Positions 34,778-43,408 of a DNA stretch of 64,000 nucleotides are shown one piece after another. Location of the stretch: contig JBBQWV010000008.1 in assembly GCA_038210275.1 (NCBI GenBank), forward strand, positions 62,001 to 126,000, read 5' to 3'. Position numbers and translations under genes: made by a program. The stretch is from PALSA-1296 sp038210275. Its GTDB lineage: Bacteria; Bacteroidota; Ignavibacteria; Palsa-1295. Numbering within the stretch: position 1 is the first letter of the stretch; every line of letters starts with the position of its first letter. The notes beneath the pieces were generated by a model. That model saw only the letters and a program-made list of their open reading frames with translations, was not told the DNA's origin and did not search any database.

Positions 34778-34984
34778 ACACTTGATGGAGCAGCTCTTTA
34801 CAATCTTGCTTCCCTTTATCTGAACTGCAAGTCATCCGACCTTGGCATGGAGCATCTTCGGCGAGCCGTTGCGAAGGGGTATAGCAATTTGGAAGACTTT
34901 CGCCACGATCCCGATCTTGCTCCGCTGCGCGGAACGCCGGAGTTTGAGGAGTTGGTGAAGGAGTTGGAGGCCGGACATGTCTGA
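34778..34984 (+). pseudogene. 3' end of TIR copy 2 (TPR tail remnant)
   Basis: Translated in the frame of its stop, the segment gives LDGAALYNLASLYLNC, then HLRRAVAKGYSNLEDFRHDP and DLAPLRGTPEFEELVKELEA, closely matching the last 70 residues of copy 1. No start codon or TIR/TolB part precedes it; SDR and spacer DNA do. Its TGA overlaps the ATG of copy 3 by 8 bp, exactly as copy 1 overlaps copy 2. Confidence 0.85.
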
Positions 34985-35068
34985 TATTATCATCTCCTAC
35001 TCATCCAAAGACCGCGAGAAGGCGAAGCAGCTTAGGGAGATTCTTGCTTCGGCGGGCTTATCGGTGTG
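34977..35068 (+). pseudogene. 5' stub of TIR copy 3
   Basis: About 30 TIR codons (MSDIIISYSSKDREKAKQLR then EILASAGLSV) and then an abrupt change to unrelated sequence at TCGGTGTG. The frame runs on to 35318 but the extra part has no TIR character and is not supported as a protein. Confidence 0.8.
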
Positions 35069-35341
35069 TTCCGCCCACCCATTATTCTTATTGTCAATGT
35101 TCAGATACCATAACCTTCGCAACTTCAGCTTCATTACAGGCAAAGAATTGGAATCGATAAATAAAACCCCTGATACTAAAAGAAGAATGATGCTTCCGTC
35201 AGAGTTGAGACGGATTATGCTGATCATTCTAAATAAGATTAAGAATATTATTAGTGGTCACTCAAAAATACCCAGTGCATTCTGTAACTTTCGATTCAAT
35301 TTCGCATTTGTATTGTAGCTTTAAAGATATAAATTACTGTA

Positions 35342-37513
35342 ATGACAAAATATCTGATAACTTTTTTTTTCATTATTTCCACATTTTCTTATGCGCATTC
35401 TCAATGGGCAAGACAATTTAGTAATAGCCCACAACCTAGAAGTATGGATAGATTCCAAGTTAAAGATGGAGTTATTTGGGGGTGTGGAAATAAGGCATTG
35501 TACGTATCTGATGATCAGGGGATAAGTTGGCGTGATGTCGCGCCAATAAATTTACTCTCGGATGCGCGTTTTGGGAATTATCCACCGACTTCTCCTTCGC
35601 TGTGGGGGCTGACTGTTATTAGTGGGGACAGTGCTATCGCTATTTGTATGAAAGATAATAAAGGAATGTTTGTATATAATCTCACGACAGATAGAGGAAA
35701 ATCTTGGAAAGAATTTTTTCTACCAGATTCTCAAGGTATTTATCGACCACCCAATCAATTTTTTATTCCATCGAATAGGTTTAACTCGATCCTGAAAGGA
35801 GCAAGGAGCAACGCACTCTTTCTCCAAAGCGTCGATGGAAACGGTGATGTCATAATTTTTCGTACGACTGATGTTGGAAAAACATGGACAACATCAAGCC
35901 ACTCAATTACTGAGTTGCCCTATCTTGATTCTTGGACCATTTCTCCTTGCGGTGATATCTTTGGAATGAAATGGCAATTTGAAGGTAGTTATGAAGCGGC
36001 GATATTTAAAAGTTCTGATGATGGTGTTACTTGGAAAAAACAAGGGCATACGACAAATGGATTTGCTGCCGGGAGTTGGTGGATGTCTTCCCAATTGATC
36101 TCAGATGGAATGAACCTTTATCTTCATTCTCCCAATGAAACATATCCCGATACGGCTCTCGGTTTCGGCTATGTATCCGAGGCTAAGGTATATTCCTCAA
36201 CTGATGAAGGAGTTACATGGTCGGACAAATTGGTCTCAACGATAAATGTGAACAGAAATCTTGATTCGATCTCTGCGTCAATTTGCTCAACTCCTCATGC
36301 TGTGTACAATTCAAGCTCTCATGGTATTCTCCGTTCGACAGACCGTGGGCTTTCATGGCAGAATATCGGAGGACCAATTGTACCGAATTATTATTTTGAT
36401 CTGCCAAGCTTTATAGCTGTCAACGATTCAGTACTGATCGCCTTAGATAAAGATAACCATTTCTGGCGCACAACGAATGCTGGCGGATACCCTTTCGATC
36501 CAACTATTACTGGAATACCCAATAAACTCTTCGACTTCGATACTGTAACATTGTGTGACTCTATTGTCATTAGAAGTGCGGCAATCCACACACAACGCTG
36601 CCCGCCACTACATATTATTTATCAATTAATTAGGGGGAAAGATAGTACCAATTATAGTATTGAGGATTCTCTTCCTGCCACTCTGCTAAGTGAAGATACT
36701 ATAAGGATAAAATTTATTCCGCGTGACACCGGAATATTCCTCGCTGAGTATTATGCGTTACTCAGTGATGGATCACAAGTAGTGATCCCATTTAAAGGAC
36801 ACAGCAACGGACTCCCTCCGATAACAGCCTTTTTTGACCACGAAAAAATATCATATAGTCAGGATACTATTGGGGGTGAGATTGCCGTTCCTATATTACT
36901 TCACCGGAGCGAGGATCTTACATCGCTATCAATGAATTTAGGGTTCGATACAAGTGTGCTTGAATATATGGGTACAGCCTCTAAAAGCGGGAGTAAAATA
37001 GGCGAGGTTATGCTTCCGGGAGCAGGTCAGTATAAATTGAATTTTCAGAGCACTGACTTCACAACAAGCGACACATTAGGCTTTTCAGTATTTCATGTAT
37101 ATATAGGAAACTCCGGGTGTACAAACGTTCATTTCTCGGCTATAAACCTTCAGTCAAGTCAACCACATATCTGCTCGCCGATTGTCGATACGGGTATCCT
37201 AATCAATATTTGCAGTGCTGCATCCTGTGGAAGGGATATTCTATCGAAGTATATGCGATATCGCACCATCCCCAATATTACTATCACCCCAAATCCTTCC
37301 CAAGGAATAATGAGCATCGGGTCTGATAAAAATGTAGATGCGTCGATACAGATCATTGATGCTCTAGGAAATATCAGGCAAGAGTATAGTGGTGCAATGT
37401 TGACACCTAAGGGATTTGTAATTGATATAGCTACTTTTCCTAACGGCACTTATGAGGCAGTTGTAAAGTATAGTAGCGGGTCGACGCTCTTAAGATTTAT
37501 CATTCTAAAATAA
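35342..37513 (+). CDS. T9SS-secreted propeller protein with cohesin-like domain (paralog 1)
   Basis: 723 residues with a signal peptide ending AHSQ. Residues 25-390 form an Asp-box propeller (VSDDQGISWRD, TTDVGKTWTT, SSDDGVTWKK, STDEGVTWSD, STDRGLSWQNIGGP) ending WRTTNAGGYPF. A linker with an anchor-like domain follows, then a cohesin-like beta sandwich (about 510-620: GGEIAVPILLHRSEDLTSLS, LGFDTSVLEYMG) and a T9SS sorting domain with ITPNPSQGIMSI. Paralog of the next gene and of the N-terminal half of 59489-63493. The role on the cell surface is unknown. Confidence 0.82.
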   Translation: MTKYLITFFFIISTFSYAHSQWARQFSNSPQPRSMDRFQVKDGVIWGCGNKALYVSDDQGISWRDVAPINLLSDARFGNYPPTSPSLWGLTVISGDSAIAICMKDNKGMFVYNLTTDRGKSWKEFFLPDSQGIYRPPNQFFIPSNRFNSILKGARSNALFLQSVDGNGDVIIFRTTDVGKTWTTSSHSITELPYLDSWTISPCGDIFGMKWQFEGSYEAAIFKSSDDGVTWKKQGHTTNGFAAGSWWMSSQLISDGMNLYLHSPNETYPDTALGFGYVSEAKVYSSTDEGVTWSDKLVSTINVNRNLDSISASICSTPHAVYNSSSHGILRSTDRGLSWQNIGGPIVPNYYFDLPSFIAVNDSVLIALDKDNHFWRTTNAGGYPFDPTITGIPNKLFDFDTVTLCDSIVIRSAAIHTQRCPPLHIIYQLIRGKDSTNYSIEDSLPATLLSEDTIRIKFIPRDTGIFLAEYYALLSDGSQVVIPFKGHSNGLPPITAFFDHEKISYSQDTIGGEIAVPILLHRSEDLTSLSMNLGFDTSVLEYMGTASKSGSKIGEVMLPGAGQYKLNFQSTDFTTSDTLGFSVFHVYIGNSGCTNVHFSAINLQSSQPHICSPIVDTGILINICSAASCGRDILSKYMRYRTIPNITITPNPSQGIMSIGSDKNVDASIQIIDALGNIRQEYSGAMLTPKGFVIDIATFPNGTYEAVVKYSSGSTLLRFIILK

Positions 37514-37530
37514 TAATTTACCGAGCAACG

Positions 37531-39327
37531 ATGAATAAAATACTGAAGATTTCACGTTTTGGACTAATGGTATTCTTTCTTTTTCCCTGTTTAAAAATCG
37601 AAGCACAGTGGGCAAAATTGGACAACCAATTGTTTCAGAAATTGAATGGAACAATCACATTGGCTGCAAAAGAGGATGTGGTTTGGGCATTTGCGAGACA
37701 AACTGCAGGCGGTTTGCAATCCTCTATTTTTCTCGTTTCTGAAGACTATGGGGAAAATTGGCGGAATGCCTTCCCTGTGTCAATGCAGAATTACCGACTT
37801 AGTGATCTAACTCTCATTAATAGGGATAGTTCGATCGTGGTTTTAAGCGATTCGACAAATCATGAGCATCACATGCTTTTGAGCCCTGATCGTGCTAATA
37901 CCTGGATTGAGATCCCGCTTCCTTCTAAATCGCTATCTTTTCCCCCACCTTCTAATATAATCAAATGTAAAAAATCCGTAGATATTTATTTTCAAATTCC
38001 GTACTTTAGTGAGGTCAATCGTAGTCAATCATATAGATCATCGGATATGGGATTATCTTGGAGCAAAACTCTCGATTCGATAAGTTATCTCATATCAAAA
38101 GTGGTTGCTCCTAATGGAAACATATTTGGAATAGGGAGAGATACTTCCTTCGTAGAACGAGATAATATCTTGCCCATTTACCGTAGTTCTGACGATGGAA
38201 GGACATGGACGCTTCGAGAGAAAATGAAAAAACGAATTTTGGAACAACATGGGCTGGTGGTTGATTCGACCACACTCTATACTTATTATGATGATGAGTT
38301 CTATACTTCAAATTTCGTTGATTCGGAAAGTGGAGTCGTTTTTTTCTCTTCAAATGAGGGTGTTGATTGGGACAGCACAACGGTTTATACTGTTGATGGA
38401 GGAGTCGGCTCAGATGATATGTCACAATCTGAGCATGCTGTATATGCTTCAACTCCTTTTGGTATTAAGCGGTCCGCAGATCATGGAGTTACCTGGGAAA
38501 ATATTGGGGGACCTGCTGTTCCTGATGAAACTCAAGGTTTATGTGCTCCAAACGATTGTGTGATTATGGCTTTTGATGTAGATCGAATACTTTGGAGAAC
38601 AATGAACGCCGGTGGGCATCCTATAAATCAGTTGCCGCCAAATTCCGTCAAAATGAGTACACAGAATTTTTCGGTTAGAGATACCCCTGGCGTAATAGTA
38701 AATGTTCCGATAATTGTCAAGAAAAAAGGGAATCTCTCAAGTTTGAGTCTAATTTTACATTACGATACGATTTATTTGAAATACCAGGGTAGCAAGTGCA
38801 TAACAGGGAGGGTATGTGACTTATCTAATGAAGAATGGCCTGGAAGAACAAAACTTCAATTCAACGCCAGTGAATTAACCGACACACTTATCGGCTTTGC
38901 AGTTTTTAAATTTTATCCTTCTGAAATTACTGCAACAAAAATCAATTTCGACTCTTTGCAAGCGATTTTAGCAGGTGCTTGTGAATCAAGCATAAATTTG
39001 TATCAAGATTCGAGCGCAACAACGGTAATTTCTAATAGTGGAACCCGATCAGTAAATTCTTATAGTAATATAGACTTGTTTCAATCCGTCAAACTATTCC
39101 CAAATCCAGCAAATGAATTTCTAACAATTGTTTCGAACGAAGATATCGCTGATGTGAAAATAGAAATTATTGATCTACTGGGAAATATTAAGAAAACGTC
39201 TGCCCTGCAACTTCATTCTGGAGTTCAAATTGCAGTTGATTTGAATTCACTTTCCAAGGGAAAATACTTTCTGCGGATGAGCAAATCAAACGGTAAAATG
39301 ACATTCCCATTTATAAAAACTAATTGA
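37531..39327 (+). CDS. T9SS-secreted propeller protein with cohesin-like domain (paralog 2)
   Basis: 598 residues, 17 nt after its paralog. The signal peptide is followed by an Asp-box propeller (VSEDYGENWRN, SSDMGLSWSK, SSDDGRTWTL, SADHGVTWENIGGP) ending WRTMNAGGHPI. The anchor-like linker of paralog 1 is missing; a cohesin-like module (PGVIVNVPIIVKKKGNLSS, LHYDTIYLKYQG) and a sorting domain with LFPNPANEFLTI follow directly. A tandem duplication with loss or gain of the middle module explains the pair. Confidence 0.82.
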   Translation: MNKILKISRFGLMVFFLFPCLKIEAQWAKLDNQLFQKLNGTITLAAKEDVVWAFARQTAGGLQSSIFLVSEDYGENWRNAFPVSMQNYRLSDLTLINRDSSIVVLSDSTNHEHHMLLSPDRANTWIEIPLPSKSLSFPPPSNIIKCKKSVDIYFQIPYFSEVNRSQSYRSSDMGLSWSKTLDSISYLISKVVAPNGNIFGIGRDTSFVERDNILPIYRSSDDGRTWTLREKMKKRILEQHGLVVDSTTLYTYYDDEFYTSNFVDSESGVVFFSSNEGVDWDSTTVYTVDGGVGSDDMSQSEHAVYASTPFGIKRSADHGVTWENIGGPAVPDETQGLCAPNDCVIMAFDVDRILWRTMNAGGHPINQLPPNSVKMSTQNFSVRDTPGVIVNVPIIVKKKGNLSSLSLILHYDTIYLKYQGSKCITGRVCDLSNEEWPGRTKLQFNASELTDTLIGFAVFKFYPSEITATKINFDSLQAILAGACESSINLYQDSSATTVISNSGTRSVNSYSNIDLFQSVKLFPNPANEFLTIVSNEDIADVKIEIIDLLGNIKKTSALQLHSGVQIAVDLNSLSKGKYFLRMSKSNGKMTFPFIKTN

Positions 39328-39616
39328 AAGATATGATGTTATCAAAATTAGGGACGGTAGTTAGGATGGATTATTGGATGAATGCGGAAGGATGAAGGAT
39401 GAAAAGGGGGTAGGGATATTGAATTCTGCTAAATAACTAGCGATTCTGCCGATGTGCAGAGCGATATAAATGATTTATAAGGACTTACGGGGCAACTTTG
39501 AAGGGATAGCCAATAAAAGAGGGTATTATTTTATCCCTAAGTGTCACAAAATGAGGTGGTTCTGTGTCATATCTGTAAAGGAAACATAATTGCGGTAATA
39601 GTGTAATAATGAGAAG
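39328..39616. other. 289-bp spacer before the sigma factor gene
   Basis: No gene found. It contains a GGATGAATGCGGAAGGATGAAGGATGAA purine-rich low-complexity tract near 39375-39402 (written here in pieces: GGATGAATGC, GGAAGGATGAAGGATGAA), similar to the tract at 59410-59430. The sigma gene promoter should be at its right end but no exact TAnnTTTG is seen. Confidence 0.4.
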
Positions 39617-40291
39617 GTGAAGAATAAACTCAAGGACATATTGCCAGCAGCAGTTTCCGGAACCGATCAAGGGTTTGATGTGGATGGTGAAGATTCGCAA
39701 GTTTTCGAAACCAGCCAGCCGCTTACCTCTGACCGCGAAACTCAGCTCTTTCACAACTTTTTAGCAGGCGATGACGCTGCCTTCCGAACGCTTTACGATG
39801 CGTTCGAACGTTCGCTCTACATCTATTGCTGCAGGCTTCTGAAAAACGATGCCGAAGCAAAAGATCTTTTTCAGGATATCTGGATTAGAATGTATAAGAT
39901 GCGCGGCGAACGTATTCAGGTACGTCGTTTTTCAGGATTACTTTTTACGGTAGCCCGTAATTTCTGCCTGAATTCGATCCGCGATAACAGAGGTTTTAAT
40001 AACCTCTCGCTGGACGAAATGGCAGAGGATTCTGAAATATTTTTGCGGACGCAGGATATTGAGAATGCCGATCTTCGTGAATTATTGCAGAAAGCGCTTT
40101 CGCAACTGCCATTCAATCAGCGCGAGGCATTCATCTTACGCGAATACGTTGGATATAATTACAGCGAGATCGCCGAGATCATGGGGACAACTGCGGCAAA
40201 CGTCCGAGCCAGATCGCATCGGGCACGAGAAAGGCTTCGCGTAATAGTCGGAGCATGGCTTGAACTGAAGAATGCAGATAGCCATAAGTAA
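39617..40291 (+). CDS. ECF-type RNA polymerase sigma factor
   Basis: 224 residues. Sigma region 2 (YDAFERSLYIYCCRLLKN, AKDLFQDIWIRMY) and region 4 (LPFNQREAFILREYVGYNYS, EIAEIMGTTAANVRARSHRA) are clear; region 3 is absent, as in ECF sigmas. A disordered acidic N-terminal extension of about 40 residues precedes region 2. GTG start: an in-frame TAG lies 18 nt upstream and no ATG is available. A membrane anti-sigma candidate follows after a cruciform repeat. Confidence 0.9.
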   Translation: MKNKLKDILPAAVSGTDQGFDVDGEDSQVFETSQPLTSDRETQLFHNFLAGDDAAFRTLYDAFERSLYIYCCRLLKNDAEAKDLFQDIWIRMYKMRGERIQVRRFSGLLFTVARNFCLNSIRDNRGFNNLSLDEMAEDSEIFLRTQDIENADLRELLQKALSQLPFNQREAFILREYVGYNYSEIAEIMGTTAANVRARSHRARERLRVIVGAWLELKNADSHK

Positions 40292-40309
40292 TTTTTTTGT
40301 TCATTTTTC

Positions 40310-40366
40310 AGTGGGACGGACTTTAGTCCGTCCGAACTTGACAAACGGACTAAAGTCCGTTCCACT
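40310..40366. repeat. Cruciform repeat between sigma and anti-sigma genes
   Basis: Two 22-bp arms with one mismatch: the left begins AGTGGGACGG and ends TTTAGTCCGT, the right mirrors it, around a 13-bp loop. Each arm also contains the palindrome GGACTTTAGTCC. Half-elements of the same family lie at 56982-57010 and, inverted, at 9795-9821. Confidence 0.75.
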
Positions 40367-40399
40367 AAGAAGTTGAGATGATATTTTATAGATACGAAC

Positions 40400-41041
40400 A
40401 TGACACCACACGATCAGATCAGCGCATATATTGATAACGAACTTGGCATGGATCAGGAACAGGATTTCCTTATCTCGCTTGCTTCGAATGACGGTTTGCG
40501 CAAATCATTCCGCTCCGAGCTTGTCTTAAAGAACGTCATCCATCAGGATGAAGTCTTGACGACGCCTTCACGCGATATGCGCGGCGCCGTTCTTGCAACA
40601 CTCGGAATCGTCGGAGCATCTGCTCTTGCTGCTGAAACCGCCGATGCAGCTACAGCCGTCTCTGCAACGAAAGGAGCTTTCCTCAAAACTATGTTCGCTT
40701 CGAAGCTCAATGCATTGGTTACTGCTTCGATGGTCACCGCATCTGCTCTCGGCGGGTATGCTGTCCATACGATCATTGCAGAAAAGCCTGCAACGCATCA
40801 ATCTTTATCGCCAATTATTCGTAACACACAGCCGGTGAATACCACGCCGACTGAGGTCGCTTCTCCTGTTACAACTCCGATCACAGACTTGTCTCACGAA
40901 AGCGCCCCTAAGATGATCGCAAAGCATAAAGCAGCTACAAAGGTGAGCGTCATGCCGGCTGCGACTCAGCCTAACGGGACTACTTCAGGTATCGGTGTTG
41001 GGCAATCCAAGCCGCCGATCATGGAGAATCCGAAAAAATAA
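40400..41041 (+). CDS. Putative anti-sigma factor, single-pass membrane protein
   Basis: 213 residues. The start MTPHDQISAYIDNELGMDQE resembles zinc-less anti-sigma domains that clamp ECF sigma factors, and the position directly after the sigma gene supports this. An Ala-rich middle (about 60-90) and a hydrophobic segment (ALVTASMVTASALGGYAV, about 105-122) would cross the membrane; the Thr/Pro/Ala-rich remainder would be periplasmic. No HxxxCxxC zinc motif. The only odd feature is the palindrome between the two genes, which may lower anti-sigma expression relative to sigma. Confidence 0.7.
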   Translation: MTPHDQISAYIDNELGMDQEQDFLISLASNDGLRKSFRSELVLKNVIHQDEVLTTPSRDMRGAVLATLGIVGASALAAETADAATAVSATKGAFLKTMFASKLNALVTASMVTASALGGYAVHTIIAEKPATHQSLSPIIRNTQPVNTTPTEVASPVTTPITDLSHESAPKMIAKHKAATKVSVMPAATQPNGTTSGIGVGQSKPPIMENPKK

Positions 41042-41281
41042 ACAACTCAGTTTCAGAATTTTGTGTGCCTTTGTGAAATGATCTCTCGGCTTCCCAACAA
41101 GCAGAAAGATCTGATCATGAGGGCGCACATACTATTTTGTTTTCCGAGAAAAAATTCTATGCTGAATTCAAAAAAAGTGAATAATCAAATCGCTCACGGA
41201 GCATAACGCGTAACTTCCCATCCTCTGCTCTTGTTGTTATCACACATATAAAAAGCCGATAACAATAGCCGCAGAAAGCTC

Positions 41282-43366
41282 TTGCAGAGACACACCGTAT
41301 ATATCTTTTTTTTCTTCTTTATTTTTTGCCGCATCGGAAATGCGTATGGTCTGCTGCTTCCGAAAGATAGCATTGTTTTTCGTGATACACTGATCGAATC
41401 GAGAAGTATTCACGAAGCTCGTCCACTTCGGATTGGTATCGGAGGGAGTTATGGAATAAATTATTACACCGATGGAAATCTTCCACCTCAACTAACAGCA
41501 GCCTGTGAAACTTTCAAAACAGGAAAAGGTAGTGGATTAAGTTTTCTTGGTCGAATAGATTTTCCTCTGGGAAATGAGAATGATCTCTTTACTTTTTCTC
41601 CGGTTCTTTCTTATGAAAATTTTGGTGCCGATCATACTTCAAGTGAGTTCGGAACAGGCAGTGTTATCATTGACGGAAAAAGAATTGACCATCAAGCACA
41701 GTTCGATCATATCATCATCGATAATACAAAAGCTATTGGAGTCAAAGCTTTATTAAACTGGCAATTCTTCAAACCACTTTCCTTCGAAGTCGGACCCGCA
41801 CTATATTATCTCTTCAACAGGCAAGTTACTAAAACCGTAAAAGCTATTACTCCCGGTGACGTCATCATCGGACCAACGGGCAATGTCCGCGAATTGGTGG
41901 AAGGCAGCGGATCGCTTCCAAATGCAAATAGTATTTTAGCGGCATTATCATTTTCTATCGGAGCGGAATTTCCTTTGTCGCAAAAATTATTTGCAACTCC
42001 GAACATTGAATACCTATTGCCATTGACGCAGACAACAAGTTATTGGACTCATCAAAGTCTTCGGGGCGGCATAACTTTTCGTTATGATCTCGGCAAACAT
42101 GAAGATACTATTACCAGCTCTCATCATGAACAAATCCCTATTCATATTGAAATTCCTGATCAGATCAAGCCGGCACTGAGCGCCTCGATTGATGTCATTG
42201 CAATTAATCGCGACGGAAAAGAGGAACATGTTGTGAGGATGGAAGTTGAAGAGGTTAAGGTGCATTATGCCTATCCGATGCTGAATTATGTTTTCTTCGA
42301 TTCGGGATCTGTTGTAATTCCCGGGCGATATATTCGTTATCCTTCATTTGCCGATGCACAGAGAAATTTCAGAGGACCGGTTGATCGCAAAGGTGAAGGG
42401 CTTCTTCAACTCTACAGAGAAACATTAAATATTCTTGGAGATCGCCTCCGTAAATCACCGACGACGCATATCACGTTGACAGGATGTACTTCGAATACAG
42501 GAAGTGAATTAGGTAATATGCAAATTGCAAGAGACCGAGCCGAAGCGATCGAATCGTATCTAGAAAAAATCTGGCAGATCGATCGGAAGAGAATGAAAAT
42601 AGAATCCCGTATTCTTCCGGAAAAACCAAGTCCGTCAAATATCCCAGAAGGTCAAGCCGAGAATCGCCGAGTGGAGATTACGACAAGCGATGAATCTCTG
42701 ACTGATCCTCTGATCGTTACGAAGACCGAGCACATTGCGAATCCGCCGATCATTTCATTGCAGCCACACGTTTCAGCAAAAGCAGGATTAAAAAGTTATC
42801 GCTCTTCTATTTATATCGGAAGAAAAGAACTTGTTACATTTAATGGCAGTGAACAAAAACCCTGGAGTGTTCCCGAAGAAGCTCTTTCCTCTGGTATAGA
42901 TTCACTGGATATTGTTTTGGAAGTTACTGATAGTGCGGACAATATAGTTATAGCTCATAATTCAATTAAACTCGAACAGAAACATATCGAGCGTGAAAAA
43001 CAGCAGGAGCTTGAAAAATTTAGCTTGATTCTTTTCGCATTCGATGAATCAAAACTTGGTGCAAAGAATGAACGGACCCTTGGTTTGGTTGCTGAATCTT
43101 TCAAAAAAATTATGCCACAAAAACTTTCCATTGTTGGCTATACCGATGAGTTAGGAGAAGTCGATCATAACGATGAACTATCCCGGAATCGAGCTGCCGA
43201 AGCAAGTGACCAATTAGGTCGTGCACTTCGCATCCGAGGATTAAAATTGCCGGACAATATACTCATTGATGGAAAAGGATCAAGAGAAAAACTCTACGAC
43301 AATTCACTCCCTGAAGGAAGATTTTTTTCACGCACGGTAAATATCACTGTGGAGCATGGAAAGTAA
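41282..43366 (+). CDS. Outer-membrane protein with two OmpA-like domains
   Basis: 694 residues. The signal peptide is unusually rich in Phe (six in a row). Residues 30-275 look like an outer-membrane beta barrel. Then a first OmpA-like peptidoglycan-binding domain (about 335-470, VFFDSGSVVIP and TGCTSNTGSELGNMQIARDR) and a second one at the C-terminus (about 580-694, LILFAFDESKLG, GYTDELGEVDHNDELSRNRA). A beta-sandwich linker separates them. It should tether the outer membrane to the cell wall. TTG start; no ATG precedes the signal peptide. Confidence 0.8.
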   Translation: MQRHTVYIFFFFFIFCRIGNAYGLLLPKDSIVFRDTLIESRSIHEARPLRIGIGGSYGINYYTDGNLPPQLTAACETFKTGKGSGLSFLGRIDFPLGNENDLFTFSPVLSYENFGADHTSSEFGTGSVIIDGKRIDHQAQFDHIIIDNTKAIGVKALLNWQFFKPLSFEVGPALYYLFNRQVTKTVKAITPGDVIIGPTGNVRELVEGSGSLPNANSILAALSFSIGAEFPLSQKLFATPNIEYLLPLTQTTSYWTHQSLRGGITFRYDLGKHEDTITSSHHEQIPIHIEIPDQIKPALSASIDVIAINRDGKEEHVVRMEVEEVKVHYAYPMLNYVFFDSGSVVIPGRYIRYPSFADAQRNFRGPVDRKGEGLLQLYRETLNILGDRLRKSPTTHITLTGCTSNTGSELGNMQIARDRAEAIESYLEKIWQIDRKRMKIESRILPEKPSPSNIPEGQAENRRVEITTSDESLTDPLIVTKTEHIANPPIISLQPHVSAKAGLKSYRSSIYIGRKELVTFNGSEQKPWSVPEEALSSGIDSLDIVLEVTDSADNIVIAHNSIKLEQKHIEREKQQELEKFSLILFAFDESKLGAKNERTLGLVAESFKKIMPQKLSIVGYTDELGEVDHNDELSRNRAAEASDQLGRALRIRGLKLPDNILIDGKGSREKLYDNSLPEGRFFSRTVNITVEHGK

Positions 43367-43408
43367 TGAAACTCTTAGAGCTTATCCAGAGCTTATAGTA
43401 TATAGCTT

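Noticed and set aside
35069..35318. Extension of the TIR copy 3 frame to a 113-residue protein
   Set aside because: TIR similarity stops at 35068; the rest has no recognisable fold and is A/T-rich spacer-like sequence read by chance.
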